Assembly (NCBI GenBank): GCA_965603095.1
Contig: CBFDBQ010000045.1
Location: 1 to 16,744 of the forward strand
Source of the DNA: DAOVVL01 sp965603095
GTDB taxonomy: Bacteria > Pseudomonadota > Alphaproteobacteria > Rhodospirillales > Magnetovibrionaceae
Direction of reading: 5' to 3'
DNA length: 16,744 nt
Shown: piece by piece, positions 7,471 to 14,471 of the stretch
Position numbering within the stretch: the stretch's first letter is position 1
Layout of the letters: the number at the start of each line of letters is the position of its first letter
The notes under the pieces: generated by a model
Databases searched by the model: none
The model's input: only the letters and a program-made list of their open reading frames with translations
Told to the model about the DNA's origin: nothing
Position numbers and translations under genes: made by a program

Positions 7471-7965
7471 ATGAGCCTTTTGGAAAATGAACCGGTACGC
7501 CGGGTCCGTGCGGCACTTAGCAACGCCGGGTTAAAAGATAATGTTATTGAGCTTGAGCAAAGCGCACGCACAGCCGCAGACGCGGCCAAGGCATTGGGCG
7601 TGGCACAGGGCGCAATTGTAAAATCCTTGGTATTTATGGTTGGCGAACAGCCGGTAATGGCATTGGTGGCTGGCGATAAAACCTGTCACGAGGACGAATT
7701 GGCAAGAATTTTTCATATTTCGGGTGAAGCAACCCGGCCTGACGCGAATATTGTCCAGGCGGTAACAGGCTTTTCCATCGGTGGGGTGGCCCCGGTTGGG
7801 CTTTTGGGCGGGCCCATACCAATTACTATTGATGCTAGCCTCAAGCGGTTTTCCAAGGTTTATGCCGCCGCTGGGCACCCAAATTGCATATTTGAAACCA
7901 ATGTGGCGGAATTAAAAAAATTGACCGGGGGCACCGTGTCTTATGCCCTAGCTATGGTTGGTTAA
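7471..7965 (+). CDS. YbaK/EbsC-type aminoacyl-tRNA deacylase (editing protein)
   Basis: A stand-alone trans-editing domain of the YbaK/ProX/INS superfamily, 164 aa, the normal size. Members hydrolyse mischarged tRNAs such as Cys-tRNA(Pro) or Ala-tRNA(Pro). The conserved catalytic-region lysine lies in GAIVKSLVFMV (K51), followed by the substrate-loop glycines in the GFSIGGVAPVGLLG segment and the closing HPNCIFETNVAEL, all typical. The N-terminus (about 1-25, VRRVRAALSNAGL) is the usual first helix. A G-run ending at 7460 precedes the ATG by about 10 nt. It is 29 bp after the GST gene and just upstream of a tRNA-Ser gene. Which mischarged tRNA it edits cannot be read from the sequence, so no symbol is given. 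Confidence 0.92.
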   Translation: MSLLENEPVRRVRAALSNAGLKDNVIELEQSARTAADAAKALGVAQGAIVKSLVFMVGEQPVMALVAGDKTCHEDELARIFHISGEATRPDANIVQAVTGFSIGGVAPVGLLGGPIPITIDASLKRFSKVYAAAGHPNCIFETNVAELKKLTGGTVSYALAMVG

Positions 7966-7974
7966 TTAACTGGC

Positions 7975-8002
7975 TTGATTGCTGAGCGGGGTGCGTTTAA
8001 TA
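7975..8002 (+). promoter_or_regulatory. Candidate promoter of tRNA-Ser
   Basis: TTGATT (7975-7980) and TTAATA (7997-8002) are separated by 16 nt. The GC-rich AAGGGGGCC that follows resembles the discriminator of stringently controlled stable-RNA promoters. Transcription would start about 25-30 nt before the mature tRNA 5' end. Consensus agreement is moderate. Confidence 0.35.
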
Positions 8003-8036
8003 AGGGGGCCGCAGCAATGCCACAGGCTGCAACTGT

Positions 8037-8129
8037 GGACAGGTGGGTGAGTGGCTGAAACCAGTGGATTGCTAATCCGCCGTGCGGGGTAAACCCGTAC
8101 CGAGGGTTCGAATCCCTCCCTGTCCGCCA
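8037..8129 (+). tRNA. tRNA-Ser (anticodon GCT), CCA encoded
   Basis: A complete class II tRNA. The acceptor arm GGACAGG (8037-8043) pairs with CCTGTCC (8119-8125), followed by discriminator G (8126) and a genomically encoded CCA (8127-8129). The anticodon stem (8064-8068 with 8076-8080, one G-T pair) carries the loop TTGCTAA with anticodon GCT at 8071-8073, reading AGC/AGT serine codons. A long variable arm (around 8081-8105) and the T-arm GAGGGTTCGAATCCCTC are present. Length without CCA is 90 nt, as expected for tRNA-Ser. A terminator begins 4 nt after CCA. Confidence 0.97.
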
Positions 8130-8133
8130 ATTC

Positions 8134-8169
8134 AAAAGGCCCTCCGTCGATTAGACGGGGGGCCTTTTT
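8134..8169. terminator. Intrinsic terminator shared by tRNA-Ser (+) and the chemoreceptor gene (-)
   Basis: A 15-bp stem (8134-8148 with 8154-8168, including one T-G pair) closes a 5-nt loop, GATTA. The core is GGCCCTCCGTC paired with GACGGGGGGCC. It ends in five T on the plus strand, and the opposite strand also has T4 after the stem. The plus-strand tRNA ends just before it and the minus-strand chemoreceptor gene ends 40 bp away, so it can serve both. Confidence 0.9.
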
Positions 8170-8209
8170 AGTTGAGTAGCCGTTAAGCGGTTGACCAAAC
8201 CTATTTAAT

Positions 8210-10264
8210 TTAGGCCTCTTTAATGCCCTTGAGGAAACCTTCAACCTGCGTGCGAAGCATGCCTGATTCTGAACTTAAGCTTTCAACTGATTTTATAACT
8301 TCATCGGCTGACTCGCGGGTATCGGCCGCACCTTGGGTTACCTGTGTAATATTGGACGTTACATCAGCTGTACCAGCGGCGGCCTGTTCCACATTGCGGG
8401 CAATTTCTTGAGTTGCCGCACCTTGTTCTTCCACGGCAGCGGCAATGGCCGATGTAATTTCGCTAATTTTTGAAATTACACTTCCAATTGAATCAATCGC
8501 CCCAACTGCTTCTTGGGTTGCGCCTTGGATGCCACTAATTTGTGCGGAAATTTCTTCCGTTGCCTTGGCGGTTTGGGTGGCAAGGTTTTTAACTTCTGAT
8601 GCCACCACGGCAAAACCTTTACCGGCATCGCCAGCTCTAGCCGCCTCGATAGTAGCGTTTAGTGCCAACAGGTTGGTTTGATCAGCAATATCGGTAATAA
8701 GCGCTACAACCTCGCCAATTTTGTTAGCGGCGGTGGCCAAGCCCTGAACTTTTTCATTAGCACCGGCAACTTCGTTTACCGCATCAGATGCAATCTGGGT
8801 TGATTGCGATACCTGACGTGATATTTCAGAAATAGAACTGGAAAGTTCTTCCGAAGCAGAAGCCACCGTTTGCACGTTGGTTGATGCCTCTTCCGCCGCC
8901 GCCGCCACCGCAGTTGATTGCGATGAGGTATTATCGGCAATGGTCGACATGCCATCGGCAGTAGAGCGCATCATGTTTGATGCGGTTGTAACCTTGCCCA
9001 GAGATTCGGTTACAGAACTTTCAAATTCGGCCGCCATTTTATCCATGGCAATGCTGCGTTGTTCCTTGACCTCATTTTCTCTGGCCTGTGCGGCGGTAAG
9101 TTGGTCAGTCTTTATCATGTTGTCCTTAAACACCTGAACGGCACTGGCCATCGAACCAATTTCGTCACCACGGCTTGATCCTTCAATTTGAATATCTGTG
9201 TTGCCACCGGCAAGCGTGCCCATTGCGCTGGTCATAGAACCAATAGGCCCGGTAATGCCGCGAATAATGACGGTTACAAAAACTGCCGTTATAACCAGCA
9301 GAACAACTGTTACTCCCAGCATCAACATAAACGCATTTCCGGCGCTACTACCGATTGAAGAAGCCGATGAAATAAGGTCAGAAGCAATTTTATCTTCAAC
9401 CGTTTTCATTAGGTTAATTTTTTTGGTGATGGTGCCAAACCAATATGGGCCTTCGATGCCTTCGGTGGTTCCAGTATCGGGGCTGGCTATGGCAATTTTG
9501 CGCAAACGATTAACCTGGTCAACATCGGGGCCAGTTACCGTGTTTTTATAAAAATCACGCTGTTCTTGGCTGGCATAGTTATTAAAAATTTTAAGAAGAT
9601 CTTGCTGTTTTGCAATCAAGCCGACAAAGTTGTTGTATTGCCCACGGTTGAATTGGCCTGCACCAAACCCGGCACCACCCATTGCACGCTCAACGCCCGA
9701 GCGTTCTTTTGCCTGGAGGAAGCTGGTGTATGCGGTAATTTGGTTGGTAATTTCTGCATTGGTGCTGATGACCGCCATTTCTTCCACAATGGAAAGCAAT
9801 TTGGCAATGGTGGGGGTATAATAACTCGCCATTTTTGGAACATTAATAGAAAACGATGCCACTTGCTCACGCTTGGCAGGTAATTCCGCAAGCGCATTAT
9901 TGGCGGCATCAACCTTGGCAACTAATGCGTTACCGAATGATGCTATATCCATATGGCCAAGGGCTACTTCAAGCTCTGCCCGCTTGGCATCTGTATCATC
10001 GCGTTGCTGGGGAAGCTCTTTGCTAAACTTGGCACCTTTGGAGCCAATGAAAACGGCTGAGGTACCGCGTTCTTTCTGCATTTCATGAACCACCGCACTA
10101 ATAACTGGCCCTAGTTCGGCAAGTTCTTGAATATGGTCCATTTCCGTTGATACGGCTTTGCGCTCAAGAACTAAGCTGCCGGAAAAAAACAACAAACCAA
10201 CAATTGGCAAGATCAGCGCGATTAAGATGCGCGAACCTATGTTTGTATTTTGCAGAAAACCCAT
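8210..10264 (-). CDS. Methyl-accepting chemotaxis protein with NIT sensor domain
   Basis: A 684-aa inner-membrane chemoreceptor that would control the CheA kinase. Order of parts: TM1 about 12-33; a periplasmic NIT (nitrate/nitrite-sensing type) domain about 45-300, marked by HEMQKERGTSAVFIGSKG (60-77) and KERSGVERAMGGAGFGAGQF (about 186-205); TM2 about 311-335; HAMP about 336-390; and the long coiled-coil signalling domain to about 660. The hairpin tip ITDIADQTNLLALNATIEAA followed by RAGDAGKGFAVVASEVK (523-559) is near-invariant. The ligand is not proven; NIT domains are linked to nitrate/nitrite by family knowledge. The C-terminus ends GFLKGIKEA with no CheR-binding pentapeptide. AGGAGGA at 10280-10274, 9 nt before the ATG, fixes the start. 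No che genes are nearby. Confidence 0.95.
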   Translation of the reverse strand: MGFLQNTNIGSRILIALILPIVGLLFFSGSLVLERKAVSTEMDHIQELAELGPVISAVVHEMQKERGTSAVFIGSKGAKFSKELPQQRDDTDAKRAELEVALGHMDIASFGNALVAKVDAANNALAELPAKREQVASFSINVPKMASYYTPTIAKLLSIVEEMAVISTNAEITNQITAYTSFLQAKERSGVERAMGGAGFGAGQFNRGQYNNFVGLIAKQQDLLKIFNNYASQEQRDFYKNTVTGPDVDQVNRLRKIAIASPDTGTTEGIEGPYWFGTITKKINLMKTVEDKIASDLISSASSIGSSAGNAFMLMLGVTVVLLVITAVFVTVIIRGITGPIGSMTSAMGTLAGGNTDIQIEGSSRGDEIGSMASAVQVFKDNMIKTDQLTAAQARENEVKEQRSIAMDKMAAEFESSVTESLGKVTTASNMMRSTADGMSTIADNTSSQSTAVAAAAEEASTNVQTVASASEELSSSISEISRQVSQSTQIASDAVNEVAGANEKVQGLATAANKIGEVVALITDIADQTNLLALNATIEAARAGDAGKGFAVVASEVKNLATQTAKATEEISAQISGIQGATQEAVGAIDSIGSVISKISEITSAIAAAVEEQGAATQEIARNVEQAAAGTADVTSNITQVTQGAADTRESADEVIKSVESLSSESGMLRTQVEGFLKGIKEA

Positions 10265-10402
10265 ATTATCTTATCCTCCTAAGGAATTTGTATTTGATGT
10301 ATTAAAAAAATTATCAATCAGCGAAAATTGAATAATTACGTATTATTTATTGAATGTTTTAGCATAAATAGGTGCCCTCTATGGCATTGTTTTGACAGTA
10401 AC

Positions 10403-10420
10403 AATCACATATATGTGATT
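10403..10420. promoter_or_regulatory. Perfect 18-bp palindrome, candidate operator
   Basis: AATCACATATATGTGATT reads identically on both strands. It lies in the 274-bp gap between the divergent chemoreceptor and EipB-like genes, 5 nt after a consensus -35 hexamer TTGACA (10392-10397). A -10 at normal spacing is weak (GTGATT or TGATTA around 10415-10421). A second imperfect dyad, GCTAAATTAGC (10465-10475), and a TATAAA (10493-10498) lie nearer the EipB-like gene. A dimeric regulator is likely to bind here; which one is unknown. Nothing else coding is seen in the gap. Confidence 0.55.
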
Positions 10421-10538
10421 AATGTGTTGAGCAGGATGATGCGGGGGTGATATTAAGTACAATTGCTAAATTAGCTATTTATTTCAAATGGTTATAAATA
10501 TATGGGAAATATTAGCGTCCACGGCTAAGGTGGGGCTC

Positions 10539-11348
10539 ATGAAAATGCCAATAACCATAATTTCCGCAATTTCCGCATTTGGGGTGTTGATATCACTATC
10601 CGCCACGCCATCCATTGCCAGCCCATTGGCATCTTATCGTGCCATTTATGACGTAAGAATGGCCGAGGGACACAGCGATAATAGCCTTGCCGGAATTTCC
10701 GGACGCATTGTTTATAATTTTCAAAAAGTATGTGGTGGCTGGGTATTGCAGCAGGAAAGCGCGATGGAATTGCAATTGGCTGAGGGTGGGTCGGTTCCTG
10801 ATTACACCGCTTTTTCATCATGGGAAGCCGATGACGGTTCGCGCTATCGTTATTCCCTTAGCCGCAACAATGACCCCGAGCAAACAATTTTGGGTGACGC
10901 AAATGTTAGCAATGATGGCGGCATTGCATTATTTCAAAGGCCCAAGTCAGTTCAATTTAACCTGCCCAAGGGAGCGCTGTTCCCGGTGGGCCACACCAAG
11001 GAAATGATTGCGCGCGCTGAAAAAGGCGAAACCCAGTTCAATGCCATAACATTTGAGGGAACCGAGGTTGAAGGCGCAAAATTGATATCGGCGTTTGTTA
11101 GCAAGCTTGCGCCGACTGATGGTAAAAATTCAAATAATTTAAGCTTGGGTAAATTGGCGGATAGGCCAGGGTGGATGGTGCATATTGCATACTTTGACCC
11201 CGATGTGCCAACGCCAGAACCAATTTACGAAATTGAGGTTGACCTGTTGGATAACGGAATAGCAAAACGCTGGCTGCTGGGTTATGGCAGCCTTGGTGCG
11301 GAGATGATATTAAAAAAAGTTGAAGCTATTCCCGCAAGCGGATGTTAA
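10539..11348 (+). CDS. EipB-like (DUF1849) periplasmic envelope-integrity protein
   Basis: Belongs to the DUF1849 family of alphaproteobacteria; Brucella EipB is a periplasmic beta-spiral protein needed for envelope integrity. Residues 1-28 (MKMPITIISAISAFGVLISL then ATPSIAS) are a signal peptide. The mature protein starts LASYRAIYDVRM, followed by ISGRIVYNF, a single Cys in VCGGW (C65), SSWEADDGSRYRYSLSR and GALFPVGHTKEM, and it ends SLGAEMILKKVEAIPASGC with a C-terminal Cys (C269). This pair corresponds to the conserved disulfide of Brucella EipB. The 269-aa length fits the family. ATG 10539 is preferred over an upstream in-frame ATG at 10488 because AAGG (10527-10530) sits 8 nt before it and the signal peptide then begins properly. 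Its gene converges on the DsbA gene with 6 bp between the stop codons. Confidence 0.87.
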   Translation: MKMPITIISAISAFGVLISLSATPSIASPLASYRAIYDVRMAEGHSDNSLAGISGRIVYNFQKVCGGWVLQQESAMELQLAEGGSVPDYTAFSSWEADDGSRYRYSLSRNNDPEQTILGDANVSNDGGIALFQRPKSVQFNLPKGALFPVGHTKEMIARAEKGETQFNAITFEGTEVEGAKLISAFVSKLAPTDGKNSNNLSLGKLADRPGWMVHIAYFDPDVPTPEPIYEIEVDLLDNGIAKRWLLGYGSLGAEMILKKVEAIPASGC

Positions 11349-11365
11349 GCAAAATTATTTTGCTT
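11347..11365. terminator. Inverted repeat between convergent eipB-like and dsbA-like genes
   Basis: AAGCAAAA (11347-11354) and TTTTGCTT (11358-11365) form a perfect 8-bp stem with a TTA loop that is itself the minus-strand stop codon. It overlaps both gene ends and could act as a small bidirectional terminator, but the stem is AT-rich and lacks a long U-tract beyond it. Confidence 0.4.
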
Positions 11366-12116
11366 CTCGCTGTGCCTTAACCAACTGTTTCATTGTATCA
11401 AAATCAATTGCGCCCGGCATTAGATCGGAACCAAATACGAAAGCTGGTGTTCCGGTTACACCTAGTGCAGATGCAAGCTTGTTGTTATTTTCAATTGTTT
11501 GGTTAATTCGTAAATCACCAAGGTCAAGTTTCATTTTAGCCACATCAACACCAACTGCTTTTGCATGCTCGAGCACACGATCGTTGGAAAGGCTTCCATT
11601 GTTTTGCATCAATGCAGCGTGGAATGCTTTGTATTTATCAGTTTGGTTAAACCAAACTGAAAGTGCCGCACGGCTGGCGTAGTTTGAATCATCGCCAAGT
11701 ATTGGCCATTCCTTCAATACGAATTTAATATTTCCGTCTTCTTTCAGCAGCCTTTGGACATCAATAAAAACCTTTTTGCAATATCCGCAACGGTAATCAA
11801 AAAATTCTACAACCGTTACATCACCGTGAGGGTTTCCCATTACTGGGTCGTTCTGATCATTTGCAAGTTGGTCTTGCATTGAGCTAAGCGTATTTTTGCG
11901 TTGTTCGGCCGTTGCGGCTTCGTCACGACGCCTAAGTTCGCGAATAGAATCGACAATAACTTCTGGGTTTTTAAGTATATATTCCCTAACAATTGTTTCT
12001 ACTTCCTGTTTTTGTTCAGGGTTAAGTTTTTGTTGGGCGCTAGCGTTGCCAGCCAATCCAAAAACAAAAAAAGTAAAAATGGCAAAGGAGAAAGCAGAAA
12101 CTATTGTGCGTGGCAT
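11355..12116 (-). CDS. DsbA family thiol:disulfide oxidoreductase (Com1 type)
   Basis: An exported thioredoxin-fold protein of 253 aa. Residues 1-28 (MPRTIVSAFSFAIFTFFVFG then LAGNASA) are a signal peptide. Residues 30-65 (LNPEQKQEVETIVREYILKN then PEVIVDSIRELRRR) are the N-terminal helical region seen in Com1/DsbA-like proteins, often linked to oligomerisation. The active site CGYC is C110-C113 within VEFFDYRCGYCKK, and the cis-proline loop is GVTGTPAFVFG (P224). CGYC with this architecture suits disulfide formation or isomerisation in the periplasm; which one is not decidable. Upstream in-frame ATGs at 12179 and 12161 would add residues before the signal peptide, so 12116 is preferred. It converges on the EipB-like gene, a likely disulfide protein. 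Confidence 0.92.
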   Translation of the reverse strand: MPRTIVSAFSFAIFTFFVFGLAGNASAQQKLNPEQKQEVETIVREYILKNPEVIVDSIRELRRRDEAATAEQRKNTLSSMQDQLANDQNDPVMGNPHGDVTVVEFFDYRCGYCKKVFIDVQRLLKEDGNIKFVLKEWPILGDDSNYASRAALSVWFNQTDKYKAFHAALMQNNGSLSNDRVLEHAKAVGVDVAKMKLDLGDLRINQTIENNNKLASALGVTGTPAFVFGSDLMPGAIDFDTMKQLVKAQREAK

Positions 12117-12135
12117 GATTATCAATTCCGTAAAA

Positions 12136-12141
12136 ATTATA
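12136..12141 (-). promoter_or_regulatory. Candidate -10 box of the dsbA-like gene
   Basis: The minus strand reads TATAAT from 12141 to 12136, a full consensus -10, in the 111-bp gap upstream of the dsbA-like start at 12116. No good -35 hexamer is found at 16-18 nt spacing (the best stretch is CCAATG-like), and the leader would be only about 13 nt. Low confidence. Confidence 0.25.
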
Positions 12142-12227
12142 GGGATATTTATTTGGTTCATTGGTTGCTGTGGAGCCATATCATGGGGAAGTCGCCATAT
12201 AATGACAAGACCCTGACTTTAAATAAT

Positions 12228-12980
12228 TTAGCGCGATAGAACTATTCCCGATATGCGCCCACGATGGCCGGGCCTGCTTGGTGCGGCGGCTATGCCTATA
12301 AAACTAACGGCGATATCTCGGGCGCTATCCTCTGGCCAAGCTTTTTTATAAATATCCGAAAGATCAACATTTTCCATCCACCATTTATTTGTATTTTCAC
12401 GTCCGCCACGGGGTATGTAAAGGGGCGCTTCAGGTGCATCTGTGCCTGCTGGTGGCAGGCGCAAACTGCCCCGGCCCAGCGCCGAATCACCCCAAACTAT
12501 GCTTATGGCCCGATTGTGCACGGGCAGGTCTGTGTTGCTAAGGCCCATTCCCGCAAAGCTAAAAAAGTCAGGCTTGGTGTCGATGGTGTTATTTTTGAAT
12601 CCAACAATAATCCGAACCGGATGCACGCCATCACCATGGTCTGTCATATTCCATGCCCAACTCAGATAAGGTGTTGCCAACATCATGGCACCTACGCGAC
12701 GCACGGCCAACAGGCTTTCATTGCTACTGGTAAGACCAATTCCCGGCACGCCCGCAATAGGATTTATTTTAATATTGTTTGCGCTGGATTTGCCGACCAG
12801 AACCCAATCGGGAGGCAGCCCTTCATCAATTAATTCTGACGTGAATTGTGGAGTTGGGCCAAGAACATCTAATCTTCCTTCGGGTGTTATATTTTTTGTT
12901 TTTACCTCTGCACACGCGCTTAAAATAAATGTGCTAAATAATATTAGTACGGCGCCATAATAGCGAAAATTCTTAATCAT
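12228..12980 (-). CDS. Lipoprotein, DUF3047-like
   Basis: A 250-aa protein of unknown function. The N-terminus MIKNFRYYGAVLILFSTFIL leads into the lipobox LSAC, so C23 is the expected lipidation site; the following residue is Ala, not Asp, which favours the outer membrane. The rest shows the layout I associate with DUF3047: a strand with PYLSWAWNM followed by an acidic HGDGVHPVRIIVGF segment, then HNRAISIVWGD, a central KWWMENVDLSDIYKKAW and a final strand set SFIGIAAAPSRPGHRGRISGIVL. The DUF3047 link is from pattern memory and needs a profile search. AAGG sits 9 nt before the ATG. The start codon overlaps the M48 protease stop by one base (TAATG), so the two are translated from one message; the lipoprotein could be a partner or client of the protease. 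Confidence 0.75.
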   Translation of the reverse strand: MIKNFRYYGAVLILFSTFILSACAEVKTKNITPEGRLDVLGPTPQFTSELIDEGLPPDWVLVGKSSANNIKINPIAGVPGIGLTSSNESLLAVRRVGAMMLATPYLSWAWNMTDHGDGVHPVRIIVGFKNNTIDTKPDFFSFAGMGLSNTDLPVHNRAISIVWGDSALGRGSLRLPPAGTDAPEAPLYIPRGGRENTNKWWMENVDLSDIYKKAWPEDSARDIAVSFIGIAAAPSRPGHRGRISGIVLSR

Positions 12981-14386
12981 TATGGCTTGCCTTGCAATTG
13001 CTTAACCTTAATAGCCTGAATTACATCACGAGCACGAATTCGTTCAAGCGATCCATTGGGAAGGCTTTTCAGTGCCTTGGTGGCTAACCGTTCGGCATCA
13101 GCTAAATTGTTTTTTAGCAAAGCTTCTTCTGATAATGCAAGGTAGCTCATAGGCATATTACCCGACCTGCCATAGGCAATGCCAAGCTGACGCAATGCGA
13201 ATGCTGAATTTGGTTCAATCGCTAGCGATGCACGAAAGTGCTTAATTGAATCCTTTAAAAAAGCTGGGTCTTCTAGTTCTAGTTCAGCTCGGGCAAGTTC
13301 CAGTGCAAGCAATGCATCTTGTGGTGAAAGCTCAAAAGCGCGTTTGTAATTGGCCACGGCATCAGTTGCACGGGCATTTTCAAAAAGTATTTGCCCTTTC
13401 ATTTCATAAAAGTAAGGATTTGCAGGTTGTTCTTTAATTAAACCATCCATAATTGCGACGCTACGTTCTACATCTGCTTTTCGGTAATGCGCAATTGCGC
13501 GCGCATACCGCGCCGGAACACTTTTATCGGTTTCGGGGTAGCGCTGCACAACTTGATTAAATGGTTTTAAAAATCCGAAAAGCTTGGCAACCATACGTTC
13601 AAAATCATCGGTTATTTGTTTTGCTATTTGCGCATCTGAATTAGGAGATTTATTTATATGATTGCGAATTGCCGATATGCGGGCATTGCTTAACGGGTGA
13701 GTCTGCATATAGGGGTCTTGAAATCTTGGTGAAAGAAGCTCTTGGTCTTTTATTTTACCTAAGAAATTTTCTAATCCTTTGGCGGAATTACCCGTGGCAT
13801 CAAGTAGGCGAAAAGCAGTTTGATCGGCAGATGATTCTTGCGTTCGTGAAAATTTTAAAAAATTTCTTGTTGCGGTATTTTGCCCACCAAGAATTACAGC
13901 GCTGGCAACATCGCCACGACCCGAACCAATAGCCGCTGCGGTACCAAGTATTGCAGAAATAGCGCCAAGAATTTTTGCTTGCTCAACAGCGCCACGCCTT
14001 CTGATAAGGTGGCCACCTTGAATGTGCCCGGTCTCATGGGCTATCACCCCAATAAGTGCCGCCGGAGTTTCGCTTTGAATTATAAGACCAGTATGAATAA
14101 ATATATTCTGCCCACCAGAAACAAATGCATTAAGGCTATTATCATCAACTAAAAGTATGCGTACTGATGATGGCTCAAGCCGGGCTGCAATAAACAATGG
14201 TGTTGCAAGCTGGCGTATAATATTTTCTGTTTCAGCGTCTCGTATCAAACGCATATTATTTGATTTTTTGGCATCTACAGGCGCGGGGGCCGTTAATACA
14301 ACCATAGCAATAGCAGCAATAGCCAGAACCGACTTGCGGGTAAAATAGGTGGTAAAATTAACGGTAATACGAGCCATGGGTTCCAT
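12980..14386 (-). CDS. Exported M48 family metalloprotease with C-terminal TPR repeats (BepA-like)
   Basis: A 468-aa periplasmic zinc peptidase resembling BepA/YfgC, which in E. coli assists or degrades LptD and BAM-related outer-membrane proteins. Residues 1-39 contain a signal peptide (RKSVLAIAAIAMVVLTAPAP then VDA). The zinc site is HETGH (H117, E118, H121) with third ligand E184 in RTQESSADQ. H230 in MQTHPLSNARI sits about where BepA has its auto-inhibitory His ligand. A Gly/Ala-rich membrane-facing segment (about 137-170) follows the motif. Residues about 288-460 are helical TPR repeats (for example NPYFYEMKGQILFENARA). ATG at 14377 is an alternative start; neither has a good Shine-Dalgarno. 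Divergent from the aminotransferase across an 85-bp AT-rich gap with no convincing promoter hexamers. Confidence 0.93.
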   Translation of the reverse strand: MEPMARITVNFTTYFTRKSVLAIAAIAMVVLTAPAPVDAKKSNNMRLIRDAETENIIRQLATPLFIAARLEPSSVRILLVDDNSLNAFVSGGQNIFIHTGLIIQSETPAALIGVIAHETGHIQGGHLIRRRGAVEQAKILGAISAILGTAAAIGSGRGDVASAVILGGQNTATRNFLKFSRTQESSADQTAFRLLDATGNSAKGLENFLGKIKDQELLSPRFQDPYMQTHPLSNARISAIRNHINKSPNSDAQIAKQITDDFERMVAKLFGFLKPFNQVVQRYPETDKSVPARYARAIAHYRKADVERSVAIMDGLIKEQPANPYFYEMKGQILFENARATDAVANYKRAFELSPQDALLALELARAELELEDPAFLKDSIKHFRASLAIEPNSAFALRQLGIAYGRSGNMPMSYLALSEEALLKNNLADAERLATKALKSLPNGSLERIRARDVIQAIKVKQLQGKP

Positions 14387-14471
14387 ATTATCTAAAACTA
14401 TTAATTATTACGAAAAAAAGTCTATTCTATAGCTAGCTTATTTACTATTTGGTTTTATTGGGAAAATTTAC

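Noticed and set aside
7966..8244. Open frame of 92 codons on the minus strand across tRNA-Ser
   Set aside because: Its amino acids (GFEPSVRVYP and so on) are the classic false translation of a tRNA-Ser gene, and it also overlaps the terminator and the end of the chemoreceptor gene.
12264..12833. 189-codon plus-strand frame
   Set aside because: Antisense to the lipoprotein gene, which has a lipobox, a ribosome site and coupling to the protease; the plus-strand product looks like nothing known.
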